Assembly (NCBI GenBank): GCA_965277535.1
Contig: OZ255825.1
Location: 3,286,001 to 3,350,000 of the forward strand
Direction: 5' to 3'
Length of the DNA: 64,000 bases
From: Ilyomonas sp965277535
GTDB taxonomy: Bacteria > Bacteroidota > Bacteroidia > Chitinophagales > Chitinophagaceae
The first letter of the stretch is position 1. Each line of letters starts with the position of its first letter. A model generated the notes under the pieces. The model was given only the letters and a program-made list of their open reading frames with translations, had not been told where the DNA came from and ran no database searches. Positions 33,497 through 42,502 of the stretch are shown piece after piece. The position numbers were made by a program, and so were the translations under genes.

Positions 33497-33660
33497 GATT
33501 GTTCCGTCAGGAACGGCAGGTGGGTAGAAAGATGAACAAAGAAGATAACACATTCGTTCCATCGGAACGATACTACTTACCCTTCCAAGTACCGTTCCGA
33601 TGGAACGAATCATGTTTGTTTTTGCTCTATTTTCTACCGTTCCTGACGGAACGAAGAAAG
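33497..33660. repeat. Large nested inverted repeat, locus B
   Basis: Outer arms GTTCCGTCAGGAACGG (33501-33516, continuing to GTAGAAA at 33530) and its complement at 33631-33652. Inner arms are a perfect 18-bp pair, 33552-33569 and 33593-33610. A more degenerate copy, GTTCATCAGGAGCAGC, lies at about 33438. Sequence and plan relate it to the outer arms of locus A. The rest of the gap 33039-33683 shows only the terminator and no gene. It sits between the convergent efflux and Nramp genes. Confidence 0.85.
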
Positions 33661-33683
33661 AATACATTTTGCTGCTATTTACA

Positions 33684-34964
33684 TTATATCACAAACATAG
33701 CGACAGAGGCAGCAAACATGAGCACAATAGTAATGGCAACAATACCTTGGTTTAGTTTGCTGCTGGCTTGCCCGTTCATTGCTTTGTTATCGCGTGCTAC
33801 CAGAAAAATGCCCATTAATAAAAACGGTGCAAGAAGTCCATTCAACACCGCACTCCAATACAATGCTTTTATAGGATTAATGTTGATGAAATCAATGGCA
33901 ATGCCCAACGCAATGGAAATGAGAATGATAGCATAAAAGGCTTTGGCTTTGCCCCATTGTTCGTCCAATCCCTGCGTCCAATGGAGCGTTTCGGCAAAAG
34001 CATAAGCGGCAGATCCAGCTAACGTAGGAATGGCTAAGAATCCTACAGACACAATGCCAACGGTGTATAACAGAGTAGCTAAATTGCCCGCCAGGGGGCG
34101 AAGTGCTTCAGATACTTGTTTTGAAGAACTGATGTTTACATCGCCATGAGAATGGAGGGTTAGCGCTGTTGTTAGTATGATAAAAAACATAACCAGGTTG
34201 GAAAGCAATGTGCCTGCGCCTACATCCATAATTTTATCCTGAATTTCAACTTGTGTAGCTCCTTTGCGTTCGTCTTCATTTCTGCCCATTGATTTTTCTT
34301 CTTCTACTTCCTGGGCAGCTTGCCAGAAAAACAAGTAAGGACTGATGGTGGTACCCAAAATGGCAACGATGGTTTCCCAGGTAGCTTTATCATTTTTTAC
34401 CGAAAAAGAAAAGGTCTGATGCGCTATCAACGACCAATTTGGGTGAATGATGAAAGCCGTGATTACATAAGCAAACAAAGACAAAGCAAGCCATTTGAGA
34501 ACATTCACAATCCGTCCATACTTAAATCGAATGATGGCTATGCCGATAATCAATCCAAACAGTAAAACCCATATGTGCGAATTAATACCCGTTAACAATT
34601 CCATTGCATCTGCCATACCCGCAAAGTCGGCTGCAATGTTCACCGTATTGGCAAGGAATAACAAAAGACAAAACACTCTAATGATTCCTTTCGGTAATTT
34701 GGTGCTTAGAGAAGAAGCCAGCCCTTTGCCCGTAACCATACCAATGCGGGCACACATCATTTGCACGGCAGCCATTAGTGGCCAGGTTACCCATGCCATC
34801 CACAACAAAGAAGTTCCCAATTGAGCGCCTGCAATCGAGTAAGTTGCAATGCCTGAAGGATCGTCATCGGCGGCACCGGTTATAAATCCCGGTCCCATAG
34901 CTTTGTAAAAACGGCTTATTGTAATTGCAGCTGGTTTATTTTTTGATTTGCGCTTGTTTCGCAT
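33684..34964 (-). CDS. Nramp (SLC11)-family divalent metal transporter, variant motifs
   Basis: An inner-membrane metal transporter of 426 residues with about 11 helices. The first helix carries GAADDDPSGIATYS where classical Nramps have DPGN. The sixth helix reads ILGTTISPYLFFWQAAQEVE instead of the usual MPHN with its metal-binding Met. Both differences mark a divergent Nramp subgroup that is common in Bacteroidota and often annotated as Mn/Fe transporter without proof. The loss of the Met makes metal selectivity uncertain; magnesium or another hard cation is conceivable by analogy with Nramp-related magnesium transporters. It is convergent with the first efflux operon and divergent from the second. 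Confidence 0.88.
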   Translation of the reverse strand: MRNKRKSKNKPAAITISRFYKAMGPGFITGAADDDPSGIATYSIAGAQLGTSLLWMAWVTWPLMAAVQMMCARIGMVTGKGLASSLSTKLPKGIIRVFCLLLFLANTVNIAADFAGMADAMELLTGINSHIWVLLFGLIIGIAIIRFKYGRIVNVLKWLALSLFAYVITAFIIHPNWSLIAHQTFSFSVKNDKATWETIVAILGTTISPYLFFWQAAQEVEEEKSMGRNEDERKGATQVEIQDKIMDVGAGTLLSNLVMFFIILTTALTLHSHGDVNISSSKQVSEALRPLAGNLATLLYTVGIVSVGFLAIPTLAGSAAYAFAETLHWTQGLDEQWGKAKAFYAIILISIALGIAIDFININPIKALYWSAVLNGLLAPFLLMGIFLVARDNKAMNGQASSKLNQGIVAITIVLMFAASVAMFVI

Positions 34965-35257
34965 AGCAGATTGTTTCGATTGTGCGAATACAAATGTAAT
35001 AGAAGGGAATAGAGTACAACGTGTATCATCTTTTTAAAGTACAATGCCCTAACCCAACTTTTGGTTTTGCCTTTATTTATAACGATGTTGAAGCATGGCA
35101 TCATGTATATTGGATAACATACTTTTATCGTCTATGCCGGTGTTCTTCACCCACATGATATTTCTGGAAATATGCTATGTTCTGATTGATGAAGAATACC
35201 AGCAAAGACGAAAATAGAATCAGTTTGTTTTTGCCAGTATTTGTACAAAACCAAACC

Positions 35258-35308
35258 AGCTGCTCTACAGAAATGCAATCCTAATTTCTGTGAAACAGCT
35301 TGTTTTTT
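35258..35308 (+). terminator. Orphan intrinsic terminator (possible small RNA 3' end)
   Basis: AGCTG (35258-35262) pairs with CAGCT (35296-35300), and ACAGAAAT (35267-35274) pairs perfectly with ATTTCTGT (35284-35291), loop 9 bases, then TTGTTTTTT. No plus-strand gene lies upstream: the nearest neighbour is the minus-strand Nramp gene. Confidence 0.6.
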
Positions 35309-35339
35309 AAGTCAACGAATTGTAAACTTTAAACAAACG

Positions 35340-35372
35340 TTTGATTGATGCCCTTGTTTACGCCTACCTTTG
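35340..35372 (+). promoter_or_regulatory. Bacteroidota-type promoter of the second efflux operon
   Basis: TTTG (-33, 35340-35343), 21-base spacer and TACCTTTG (-7, 35365-35372) match the TTTG/TAnnTTTG consensus. A perfect palindrome, CAAACGTTTG (35334-35343), overlaps the -33 box and could be an operator. The ATG is at 35456. Confidence 0.55.
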
Positions 35373-35455
35373 CACACCCTTACTTAACCGAATAAGGAAT
35401 GAACACTGTTCATCTTTATTTCTTAGTATGTTTTTTGTAAAAGAACTGAATCACT

Positions 35456-36796
35456 ATGACAAAAAAGGGACACTTCTTTTTATACATTTTTTTATTGTTC
35501 TTTACACACTCCTTTGCGCAAAGCATCCGCCGCGATTCTTCGCTTCGTACCGCAACCGTGCAGGCTTGTGTACAGTATGCGTTGGAACATCAGCCTTATG
35601 TTCAGCAAGCGTATCTTACCGAACAAATTACCGAAGAAGAAATTAAAAGCCGCCTTGCCGATTGGTATCCGCAAATTGGTTTAACGGGCAGTTATCAGCG
35701 CTACTTTCAACTGCCTTCTGCAGCTATTGGTTATGACTCAACCGGCAAGCGACTAATTACTCAAACTGGTGTGCCAAATAATTCAGCCATCGGCTTGTCT
35801 GCTTCGCAAAATATCTTTAACCGCGATGTGTTGCTGGCTTCACGCACGGCAGGCGATGTTCGCCAACAGGTAAGGCAAAACACTACCCGCACCAAAATTG
35901 AAATTGGTGTTGCAGTGAGCAAAGCATTTTATGACATACTCACCACAGAGCAACAAATTGTTTTGCTGGAAGATGATATTGCACGCCTTACCCGCAGTTT
36001 GCAGGATGCCTATAACCAATACAAAGGTGGCATTGTAGATAAGATAGATTATAAGCGGGCAACCATTGCTTTGAACAACAGCAAATCGCAAAAGAAAACA
36101 TACAGCGAGCAACTGGTAGCTAAGTATTCGTACCTGAAATATCTGATGGGCTATCCTCAAAACGGCACGCTTGCGGTGCAGTACGATTCGCTGCAATTGG
36201 AACGTGATGCGCAGTTAGATACTCTGCAACAGTTAGACATCAACAACCGCATCGAATACCAGCAATTGCAAACGCAGCGCAGCCTGCTTCGCGCCAACCT
36301 TAGGTACAACAAATGGAGTTATCTGCCCACTGTATCTGCTTTTGGCAATTACAACCTGGCTTATTTAAGCCCTAAGTTTGAGCAGTTGTACAATTATTCG
36401 TATCCAAATTCTTACGCAGGCATCCAGGTTAGCATTCCCATTTTTGAAGGTTTTAAAAGACCACATTTGATACGCGCTGCCGAACTGCAACTGCAAAGCA
36501 ACGAATGGAACTTTGTATCCCTGCAGGATAGCATTAACAACGAATACACTACTGCTCTTACCACTTACAAGGCAGGCCAGTACGACTATGAAGTGCAAAA
36601 AGAGAACGTAAACATAGCTACAGAAGTATATAATACGGTGCAGTTGCAATACAAAGCAGGTATCAAAACCTATTTAGATGTAATTGTTGCAGAATCGGAC
36701 TTGCGCACATCGCAGGTGAATTTTACCAACGCTTTGTACGAGTTGCTTATCAACAAACTTGATGTTGAAAAAGCCTTAGGTGCGATCCGGTATTAG
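35456..36796 (+). CDS. TolC-family outer-membrane efflux channel (second RND set)
   Basis: A 446-residue protein with signal peptide (MTKKGHFFLYIFLLFFTHSFAQ). It contains TVQACVQYALEHQPYVQQAY (about 33-52), the ASQNIFNRDVLLASR strand-hairpin junction, VSIPIFEGFKRPHLIRAAEL in the second half, and YKAGIKTYLDVIVAESDLRT (about 400). These are hallmarks of TolC-type channels. It begins the second channel-adaptor-pump operon, with a clear promoter in front and no regulator gene next to it. Confidence 0.92.
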   Translation: MTKKGHFFLYIFLLFFTHSFAQSIRRDSSLRTATVQACVQYALEHQPYVQQAYLTEQITEEEIKSRLADWYPQIGLTGSYQRYFQLPSAAIGYDSTGKRLITQTGVPNNSAIGLSASQNIFNRDVLLASRTAGDVRQQVRQNTTRTKIEIGVAVSKAFYDILTTEQQIVLLEDDIARLTRSLQDAYNQYKGGIVDKIDYKRATIALNNSKSQKKTYSEQLVAKYSYLKYLMGYPQNGTLAVQYDSLQLERDAQLDTLQQLDINNRIEYQQLQTQRSLLRANLRYNKWSYLPTVSAFGNYNLAYLSPKFEQLYNYSYPNSYAGIQVSIPIFEGFKRPHLIRAAELQLQSNEWNFVSLQDSINNEYTTALTTYKAGQYDYEVQKENVNIATEVYNTVQLQYKAGIKTYLDVIVAESDLRTSQVNFTNALYELLINKLDVEKALGAIRY

Positions 36797-36832
36797 GAAC
36801 TGAACGTTTTAAAATTATCTCATAAAATATTG

Positions 36833-38011
36833 ATGAATCAAAACATGAAATACATTGTTTCAACGCTAATCATGATAGCTCTTCTTTCTTGCGGCGACAA
36901 GAAAAAAAATGATGCAAAAACAAACCAGCCACCGCCGGCTATTCCGGTAGGTGTAACACAGGTAAAAGATACAGCTGTCGTGTATTTTGATGAATATCCT
37001 GCAACGGTTACGCCGTTGAACCAGGTTGATATTCGTGCGCAGGTATTGGGTTATATTAATGGAATTTATTTTAAAGATGGCCAACAGGTAACCAAAGGGC
37101 AAAAATTATATAGCATTGATCAGCAGCAATATCAGGGTCAGTACGAGCAAGCCGTTGCCAACCTGGATGTAGCCAAAGCTGCCGAAGCCAGAGCGCAGCA
37201 GGATGCCGACCGTTATCAGCAGCTTGCCCAGCAGGATGCCATTGCCCGCCAGGTGCTTGAGCATTCCGTTGCCGATTTAAACAGCGCCAAAAGTCAGGTG
37301 GCGGCGCAGGTTGCCAACATACAGGCGGTGCAAACCAATTTGAGATATTCAACTATTTATGCGCCGGTGAGCGGCACTATCGGCATCTCGTTGGTAAAAT
37401 ACGGAGCTGCGGTTACGCCCGGAAGCACAGTGTTGAATACCGTTTCATCCGACGACCCGATGGCAGTTGATTTTGCTATTGATCAAAAAGATTTGCCTCG
37501 CTTTGTGCAGTTGCAAACGAAAGGAACCAAGCCCTCCGATTCGATATTTACTGTAAGCCTGCCAGGCGGTTATATCTATCCGAACGGAGGAAGCATTTAT
37601 TTGATTGACCGTGCTGTTGACCCGCAAACCGGAACGATAAAAGTACGGCTTAGCTTTCCTAACAAAGACCTTATACTTCGTGCAGGAATGACTTGCAATG
37701 TAAGAGTGAAAAACAATAATGCAAGCGATAAGCAAATCCTTATTCCCTACAAAGCGGTGGTAGAGCAAATGGGCGAATTCTCGGTGTATGTAGTAGGTGA
37801 TAGCAGCAAAGCAATGCAAAAGAAAGTGGTGCTGGGCAGGCGCATTAACGAGAATGTAATTGTAAAATCGGGACTGGAGGAAAATGAAACCATCATAACC
37901 GATGGCGTTCAAAAATTAAAGGAAGGTGCAAAAGTAAAAACCGGCGGCGTTGATAGCACTCAACAAAAAAATGCACAAAAACAAACCAGCTCCGATTCGG
38001 CAAAAAAATAA
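36833..38011 (+). CDS. RND efflux periplasmic adaptor, lipoprotein (second set)
   Basis: A 392-residue membrane fusion protein. It begins MNQNMKYIVSTLIMIALLSC, with a lipobox ending at Cys 20, so the adaptor is lipid-anchored. An internal ATG at 36845 is also possible. Domains: beta-barrel/lipoyl segment VDIRAQVLGYINGIYFKDGQ and QVTKGQKLYSIDQQQYQGQY (about 63-100), an Ala/Gln-rich coiled-coil hairpin (about 100-165), second lipoyl half IYAPVSGTIGISLVKYGAAV, and QILIPYKAVVEQMG near the end. The C-terminal 25 residues are hydrophilic and Gln/Lys-rich. Confidence 0.92.
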   Translation: MNQNMKYIVSTLIMIALLSCGDKKKNDAKTNQPPPAIPVGVTQVKDTAVVYFDEYPATVTPLNQVDIRAQVLGYINGIYFKDGQQVTKGQKLYSIDQQQYQGQYEQAVANLDVAKAAEARAQQDADRYQQLAQQDAIARQVLEHSVADLNSAKSQVAAQVANIQAVQTNLRYSTIYAPVSGTIGISLVKYGAAVTPGSTVLNTVSSDDPMAVDFAIDQKDLPRFVQLQTKGTKPSDSIFTVSLPGGYIYPNGGSIYLIDRAVDPQTGTIKVRLSFPNKDLILRAGMTCNVRVKNNNASDKQILIPYKAVVEQMGEFSVYVVGDSSKAMQKKVVLGRRINENVIVKSGLEENETIITDGVQKLKEGAKVKTGGVDSTQQKNAQKQTSSDSAKK

Positions 38012-38019
38012 GATAAAAA

Positions 38020-38062
38020 CAAAGAAGAGACAAGAAGACAAGAAGACAAGATACAAGACTGC
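38020..38062. repeat. Short tandem repeat of ACAAGAAG units between adaptor and pump
   Basis: Three to four imperfect copies of the 8-9-base unit (GA)GACAAGAAG lie in the 120-base gap between the adaptor and pump genes. Confidence 0.55.
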
Positions 38063-38131
38063 GAAGCGATGGTATCATTGTAATTTCTTACAGTAGCAAT
38101 TAGATTTTGAAGAGCAAAGAAAGATAAACCT

Positions 38132-41100
38132 ATGATTGCAGATACTTTTATAAGACGACCCGTAACAGCAATTGTTATATCGGTTGTGATTGTGTTGGTG
38201 GGCATATTGGCAATTTTAAATTTAGCCATCAGCCAGTATCCGGATATTACTCCGCCTACCGTGCAGATAGCGGCAGCGTTTACAGGTGCTGATGCGCAAA
38301 CGGTGGAGCAAACCGTTACCACGCCCATTGAAACGCAGGTTAACGGAACGCCCGGCATGGATTATATCCAAAGCAATAGTACCAACGATGGCCGTTCTGC
38401 CATTACCGTTTCTTTAAAAATCGGTACCAACCCCGACATTGCTGCGCTTGACATTCAAAACCGCGTAAGCATTGCTTCGCCACAGATTCCTTCGGATGTT
38501 ACCCGCCTTGGTATTACCACCCGCAAAAGAAATCCAAGCATTCTGATGCTGGTTGCCATGTATTCGCCCAACGGCACGCACGGCGTTTCTTTTGTTGATA
38601 ATTATACCAACATTTTTGTGCAGGACGCTTTGAAGCGTGTGAACGGTGTAGGCGATATTTTTACACGTGCCGACGATTTTAGTATGCGCGTATGGCTCAA
38701 CCCTGATAAGCTGGCGCAACTGAACATTACCGCCAATGAAGTGGTAAACGCCTTGCAGGAACAGAACGTTCAGATTGCTGCTGGTTCAGTAGGTTCATCG
38801 CCACAACTGGCATCGCAGGCGTTTGAATATACGGTAATGACAAACAGCCGGTTAAGCACGGAAGATCAGTTTAGAAATGTTATTATTCGCACCAATCCTC
38901 AGGATGGTTCATTAGTGTATTTAAAAGATGTTGCCCGTGTGCAACTGGGCAAGTTTAGTTATAGCAGTAATTCTTTTGTTGATAAAAAACGAGCTTCTTA
39001 TTTGCTCATTTACCAGGCTCCGGGCAGCAATGCCATTGATGTTGCCAACGGTGTGATTGCACAAATGGAACAACTCAAAAAATCGTTTCCTAAAGACATT
39101 GACTATGTAATTCCTTTCGAATCGGTAACGGTGGTAAGAGTATCAATAAGTGAAGTAATTCACACACTTCTGATTGCCTTGTTGCTGGTAACAATAGTGG
39201 TGTTCCTCTTTTTGCAAAACTGGCGGGCTACGCTCATTCCTGTGCTTGCTATTCCGGTGTCAATCATCGGAACGTTTGCCTTCTTTATTCCATTGGGTTT
39301 TACGATCAACACATTAACCATGTTTGGTTTTGTGCTGGCCATTGGTATTGTGGTAGATGATGCCATTGTGGTGGTAGAAGCCGTACAGCATTACATTGAT
39401 GTCGAAAATTTACCGGCAAAAGAAGCTACGCACAAAGCGATGAAAGATATATCGGGTCCGGTGGTTGCCATTGCTTTGATATTAGCTGCCGTGTTTGTGC
39501 CGGTTGGCTTCATACCAGGAATCGTTGGCAGATTGTATCAGCAGTTTGCCATTACCATTGCTATCTCAGTGGTTATCTCTGCTTTCATTGCCTTATCATT
39601 AACGCCGGCTTTGTGTTCATTAATGCTTAAGCCATCCAAGGTGAACAAAGAAGGAAGGGGTTTGAACAAATTGTTTTTTAAGTTTAATACATGGTTCAAC
39701 CGTGTAACCTTGCGTTATACCGTTGGTGTGAGAAGCGTGATTAAAGGCTCGCGTTATGTAGTCGTCTTCCTTATTCTCTTATTTGTTGCAACATTCTTTT
39801 TGTTCAAAAGCAAACCCACCGGCTTTATTCCATCAGAAGATGAAGGCCGGTTGATTATGACATTTGAGTTGCCCGAAGCTTCTTCGACTGCCCGTAGTTT
39901 ACAGGTGTTGGATAGCATGATGAATATTTTACAAAACACAAAAGGCATTTTGCATTTTGCTGCTTTGGGTGGTTACAACGGCATTACAGGCGCTGCAAAA
40001 ACAAACAGCGGTACCGTATTCTGCCAGTTGCAACCCTGGGACGAACGCAAAAGCGATTCGTTAGTGGCAACAGGTTTGGTATCAACCCTGCAAAAGAAGT
40101 TTGCATCTATCAAAGGAGCCAATTTTGTTGTGGTTTCGCCACCTGCCATTCCGGGCTTGGGCAACACCGGTGGTTTTACTTTCGAGTTGCAGGAACAGGA
40201 AGCCAACGACAGCCTGCCACAGTTTGCCAAAGCGGTGCAAAACTTTGTTGCGGCTGCTAACCAGCGTCCCGAACTGCAGAGTGTGTTTACATTCTTTACT
40301 GCCAGCACACCTAATTATAATCTGACGGTTGACCGTGAGCAATGCAAGAAATTAGGCGTATCGTTAAGCGATGTATATAACACGATGCAAACCTTTATGG
40401 GAAGCCGTTATGTGAACGATTTTACGGCATATGGACGCAACTTTCGTGTAGTGGCGCAGGCAGATACGGCTTACCGTGCCGACATTAATAATCTAAATAA
40501 ATATTATGTTCGCAACTCTGCCGGAAACATGCTTCCTTTAAGTACGATGGTTAGTTACAGCGTGGCTGAAAGCGCGCCCCTAATTTCGCATTTTAATTTA
40601 TTCAGAACGGCTGAAATCAATGGTGGCACAAAGCCCGGTTACAGCAGTGGCGATGCCATTACCGCGCTGCGCGAAGTGGCTGCCAAAACATTACCCGCCG
40701 GGTATGGTTTTGATTTTGGCGGATTGAGCCGGCAGGAAGTACAAACCGGTAATACATCCACCCTCATTTTTGCGCTTTCTATTTTGTTTGTGTTCCTTTT
40801 TTTGGCTGCTTTATACGAAAGCTGGGCAGTGCCTTTCTCTGTGCTGTTAGCCGTTCCCATTGGTATGTTTGGCGCGATTCTTACACTCACGTTGATACCT
40901 CGTTTAAGCCTGAACGTATATGCACAAATTGGCTTGATTACCCTAATTGGTTTGGCTGCCAAAAACGCCATCTTAATTGTTGAATTTGCCAAGGAAAGAG
41001 TTGACAATGGCATGGCTTTGCTGCCTGCTACTTTAGAAGCTGTGAAGCTGCGTTTGCGCCCGATTATCATGACCTCACTTGCGTTTATTTTAGGTGTAAT

Positions 41101-41338
41101 GCCACTGGCATTTGCTACCGGCGCGGGTGGTGTAGCACGCTCTACCATTGGCTGGACAGTATTGGGCGGAATGCTGGCTGCCACTGCATTGGCCATCTTT
41201 ATTGTGCCTGTATTATTTATGCTCATTTCCAAACTGGCGTATAGCAAACGCAAGCTGGAAGAACTGAAATTAAAAGCCTTGGAAGCCGAACATGGCATTC
41301 CTTACGATTTGCCGCCGGATGATAAAAAGAAACACTAA
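38132..41338 (+). CDS. RND-family HAE1-type efflux pump (second set)
   Basis: A 1068-residue AcrB-like inner-membrane pump. It begins MIADTFIRRPVTAIVISVVI and has the HAE1 signatures ISQYPDITPPTVQIAAAFTG (about 34-53), ETQVNGTPGMDYIQSNSTND, TM4 LAIGIVVDDAIVVVEAVQHY (Asp about 409-410), and GLAAKNAILIVEFAKERVDN in TM10. The sequence is closer to classical AcrB/MexB-type pumps than the first set (ends at 33038). The product would expel drugs, detergents or metabolites. Confidence 0.94.
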   Translation: MIADTFIRRPVTAIVISVVIVLVGILAILNLAISQYPDITPPTVQIAAAFTGADAQTVEQTVTTPIETQVNGTPGMDYIQSNSTNDGRSAITVSLKIGTNPDIAALDIQNRVSIASPQIPSDVTRLGITTRKRNPSILMLVAMYSPNGTHGVSFVDNYTNIFVQDALKRVNGVGDIFTRADDFSMRVWLNPDKLAQLNITANEVVNALQEQNVQIAAGSVGSSPQLASQAFEYTVMTNSRLSTEDQFRNVIIRTNPQDGSLVYLKDVARVQLGKFSYSSNSFVDKKRASYLLIYQAPGSNAIDVANGVIAQMEQLKKSFPKDIDYVIPFESVTVVRVSISEVIHTLLIALLLVTIVVFLFLQNWRATLIPVLAIPVSIIGTFAFFIPLGFTINTLTMFGFVLAIGIVVDDAIVVVEAVQHYIDVENLPAKEATHKAMKDISGPVVAIALILAAVFVPVGFIPGIVGRLYQQFAITIAISVVISAFIALSLTPALCSLMLKPSKVNKEGRGLNKLFFKFNTWFNRVTLRYTVGVRSVIKGSRYVVVFLILLFVATFFLFKSKPTGFIPSEDEGRLIMTFELPEASSTARSLQVLDSMMNILQNTKGILHFAALGGYNGITGAAKTNSGTVFCQLQPWDERKSDSLVATGLVSTLQKKFASIKGANFVVVSPPAIPGLGNTGGFTFELQEQEANDSLPQFAKAVQNFVAAANQRPELQSVFTFFTASTPNYNLTVDREQCKKLGVSLSDVYNTMQTFMGSRYVNDFTAYGRNFRVVAQADTAYRADINNLNKYYVRNSAGNMLPLSTMVSYSVAESAPLISHFNLFRTAEINGGTKPGYSSGDAITALREVAAKTLPAGYGFDFGGLSRQEVQTGNTSTLIFALSILFVFLFLAALYESWAVPFSVLLAVPIGMFGAILTLTLIPRLSLNVYAQIGLITLIGLAAKNAILIVEFAKERVDNGMALLPATLEAVKLRLRPIIMTSLAFILGVMPLAFATGAGGVARSTIGWTVLGGMLAATALAIFIVPVLFMLISKLAYSKRKLEELKLKALEAEHGIPYDLPPDDKKKH

Positions 41339-41361
41339 ACATTTCTTTGAATGATAATTCG

Positions 41362-41394
41362 AAAGCCCGCTTGTTGTATAAGCGGGCTTTTGGG
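41362..41394 (+). terminator. Terminator of the second efflux operon
   Basis: AAAGCCCGCTT (41362-41372) and AAGCGGGCTTT (41380-41390) form a perfect 11-bp stem with a 7-base loop and a short T tail. Confidence 0.88.
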
Positions 41395-41398
41395 TTCA

Positions 41399-41477
41399 GG
41401 CATCGTTTCTCAAAGAGGACGATGCATTGGTATAAGCTGGTCGATTTCACCGCGTCGTCCCTAAAGGAAAAGATGCT
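41399..41477. repeat. Inverted-repeat element with GCATC ends
   Basis: A palindromic block GCATCGTTTCTC / GAGGACGATGC (41400-41426) has a degenerate inverted copy at about 41451-41476 (CGTCGTCCCTAAAGGAAAAG then ATGC). It lies in the convergent gap after the efflux terminator. Confidence 0.6.
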
Positions 41478-41501
41478 GGAACATGAGAAATCTTTTTACA
41501 A

Positions 41502-41723
41502 TTAATATGGACTTTTATAAGTTATCTCGCTAATGAAAGATCTATCAATTGTAAATGTACAGTTTCCCTCAAATTCATAGTTTGTACCATCGTTCTTTAC
41601 AAACTCCACTTCAAAAGCGTTTTCAGATAGTATAATAAGAATAACTCCTTCCATACCTTTTCTCAAGATAGGGTTCAGGTCTCTTGCAAGTATAAAAATG
41701 TCATGTTCGTTGATTATCTGCAT
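41502..41723 (-). CDS. Small DUF4926-like protein
   Basis: A 73-residue cytoplasmic protein. Its pattern, a short beta-barrel of the form INEHDIFILARDLN (about 3-16), GMEGVILIILSENAFEVEFV (about 23-42) and ending with a hydrophobic strand, matches the small DUF4926 family, which is often linked to toxin-antitoxin or accessory loci. No partner toxin is seen here. It lies at the left end of an AT-rich accessory patch. Its function is unknown. Confidence 0.65.
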   Translation of the reverse strand: MQIINEHDIFILARDLNPILRKGMEGVILIILSENAFEVEFVKNDGTNYEFEGNCTFTIDRSFISEITYKSPY

Positions 41724-41741
41724 AATATCGACTACCGTTTT

Positions 41742-41764
41742 CTATCGGTTTGTGTCTCCACCAT
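41742..41764. repeat. Degenerate REP copy, left of RAYT
   Basis: CTATCGGTTTGTGTCTCCACC resembles the other REP copies with a weakened stem but the conserved leading CTAT. Confidence 0.55.
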
Positions 41765-41809
41765 AAGTGTCGAGAAGAAAAGTTAAAGCGACAAAGATCA
41801 TTTTCCTAT

Positions 41810-41831
41810 CGGTCGGTGTCCCCACCGACCG
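41810..41831. repeat. REP hairpin 1 (left of RAYT)
   Basis: CGGTCGGTG and CACCGACCG form a perfect 9-bp stem with loop TCCC. Preceded by CTAT. It lies 8 bases from the RAYT stop codon. Confidence 0.85.
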
Positions 41832-41838
41832 AAATAAT

Positions 41839-42378
41839 CTACTCTCTGTAGTGTGTAACGATACCAAATTCATCCTTTCCTTCCCAATAAAACCTTGCGC
41901 TACTCCACCTATAATTTTCCGGTTGTTTGCATAGTTTCCATTTCTCTCTCACCGGATTGTTGTGAATGTATTCCAACTTACTCAAAAAGATGGCTTCTGT
42001 ACTGATGGCAATTGCCAGAGGATCTCTTTTCCAAAACTGGTATTGGCGGTCGTCCTTATCTGACTTGTAGAAATGCAATTCATTGGTTACAGCAAGATGT
42101 TTCTTAAATTGATGAGCCGTGTATTTTGCAAAGCTACCTGCTGCACTTTCTTTTCCATTTTGCTTATTGATGTACCAAAGCAAGTGAATGTGATTTGGCA
42201 TAATTACATATCCATACAGCGTAACCAATTGTTTTTGCACCAAATATTGTAAAGAAGAAATAACAACCATTTTCAGCACATCATCAGCCAGCAAATGTTT
42301 GAAACCGAAAATGGTATCTGTGTAGAAGTAACACAGGTTCACATCCATTTGTCCCTGGCGCTTATGAAAGATATTCAT
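41839..42378 (-). CDS. REP-associated tyrosine transposase (RAYT, Y1/HUH type)
   Basis: A 179-residue single-strand nuclease/transposase-like protein of the IS200/IS605-related RAYT group. The HUH motif is present as YGYVIMPNHIHLLWYINKQN (about 56-75), the catalytic Tyr lies in LSKLEYIHNNPVREKW (about 133-148), and YRWSSARFYWEG ends the conserved core. RAYTs are single-copy domesticated relatives of transposases that recognise REP hairpins, and four to five REP copies flank this gene on both sides, as expected for a REPtron. The strong REP match makes it very likely that this protein mobilised or maintains these REPs. It could be shorter from Met 11. Confidence 0.92.
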   Translation of the reverse strand: MNIFHKRQGQMDVNLCYFYTDTIFGFKHLLADDVLKMVVISSLQYLVQKQLVTLYGYVIMPNHIHLLWYINKQNGKESAAGSFAKYTAHQFKKHLAVTNELHFYKSDKDDRQYQFWKRDPLAIAISTEAIFLSKLEYIHNNPVREKWKLCKQPENYRWSSARFYWEGKDEFGIVTHYRE

Positions 42379-42407
42379 GCTTCAAGATAAGTAATCAGTT
42401 GGATTTC

Positions 42408-42482
42408 GGTGGGTGAGGACACCCACCAATAGAAAAAACTTGTTATCTATTTGTTATCTATTGGTGGGTGTCCTCACCCACC
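42408..42482. repeat. Inverted pair of REP hairpins (BIME-like), right of RAYT
   Basis: Two copies of GGTGGGTG-loop-CACCCACC (42408-42427 and 42463-42482) face each other. Including the ATAG/CTAT flanks, the arms 42408-42433 and 42457-42482 are a perfect 26-bp inverted repeat around a 23-base spacer. Confidence 0.88.
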
Positions 42483-42502
42483 ACGACTGCGCTTGTCATT
42501 TT

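Larger units (their letters stand above)
34965..35455. other. 491-base gap between Nramp and second efflux set
   Basis: No gene seen. It holds two copies of the TTTGKTTTTGCC motif (ending at 35071 and 35235), an orphan plus-strand terminator (35258-35308), and a good promoter (35340-35372) for the downstream TolC-type gene. Confidence 0.6.
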
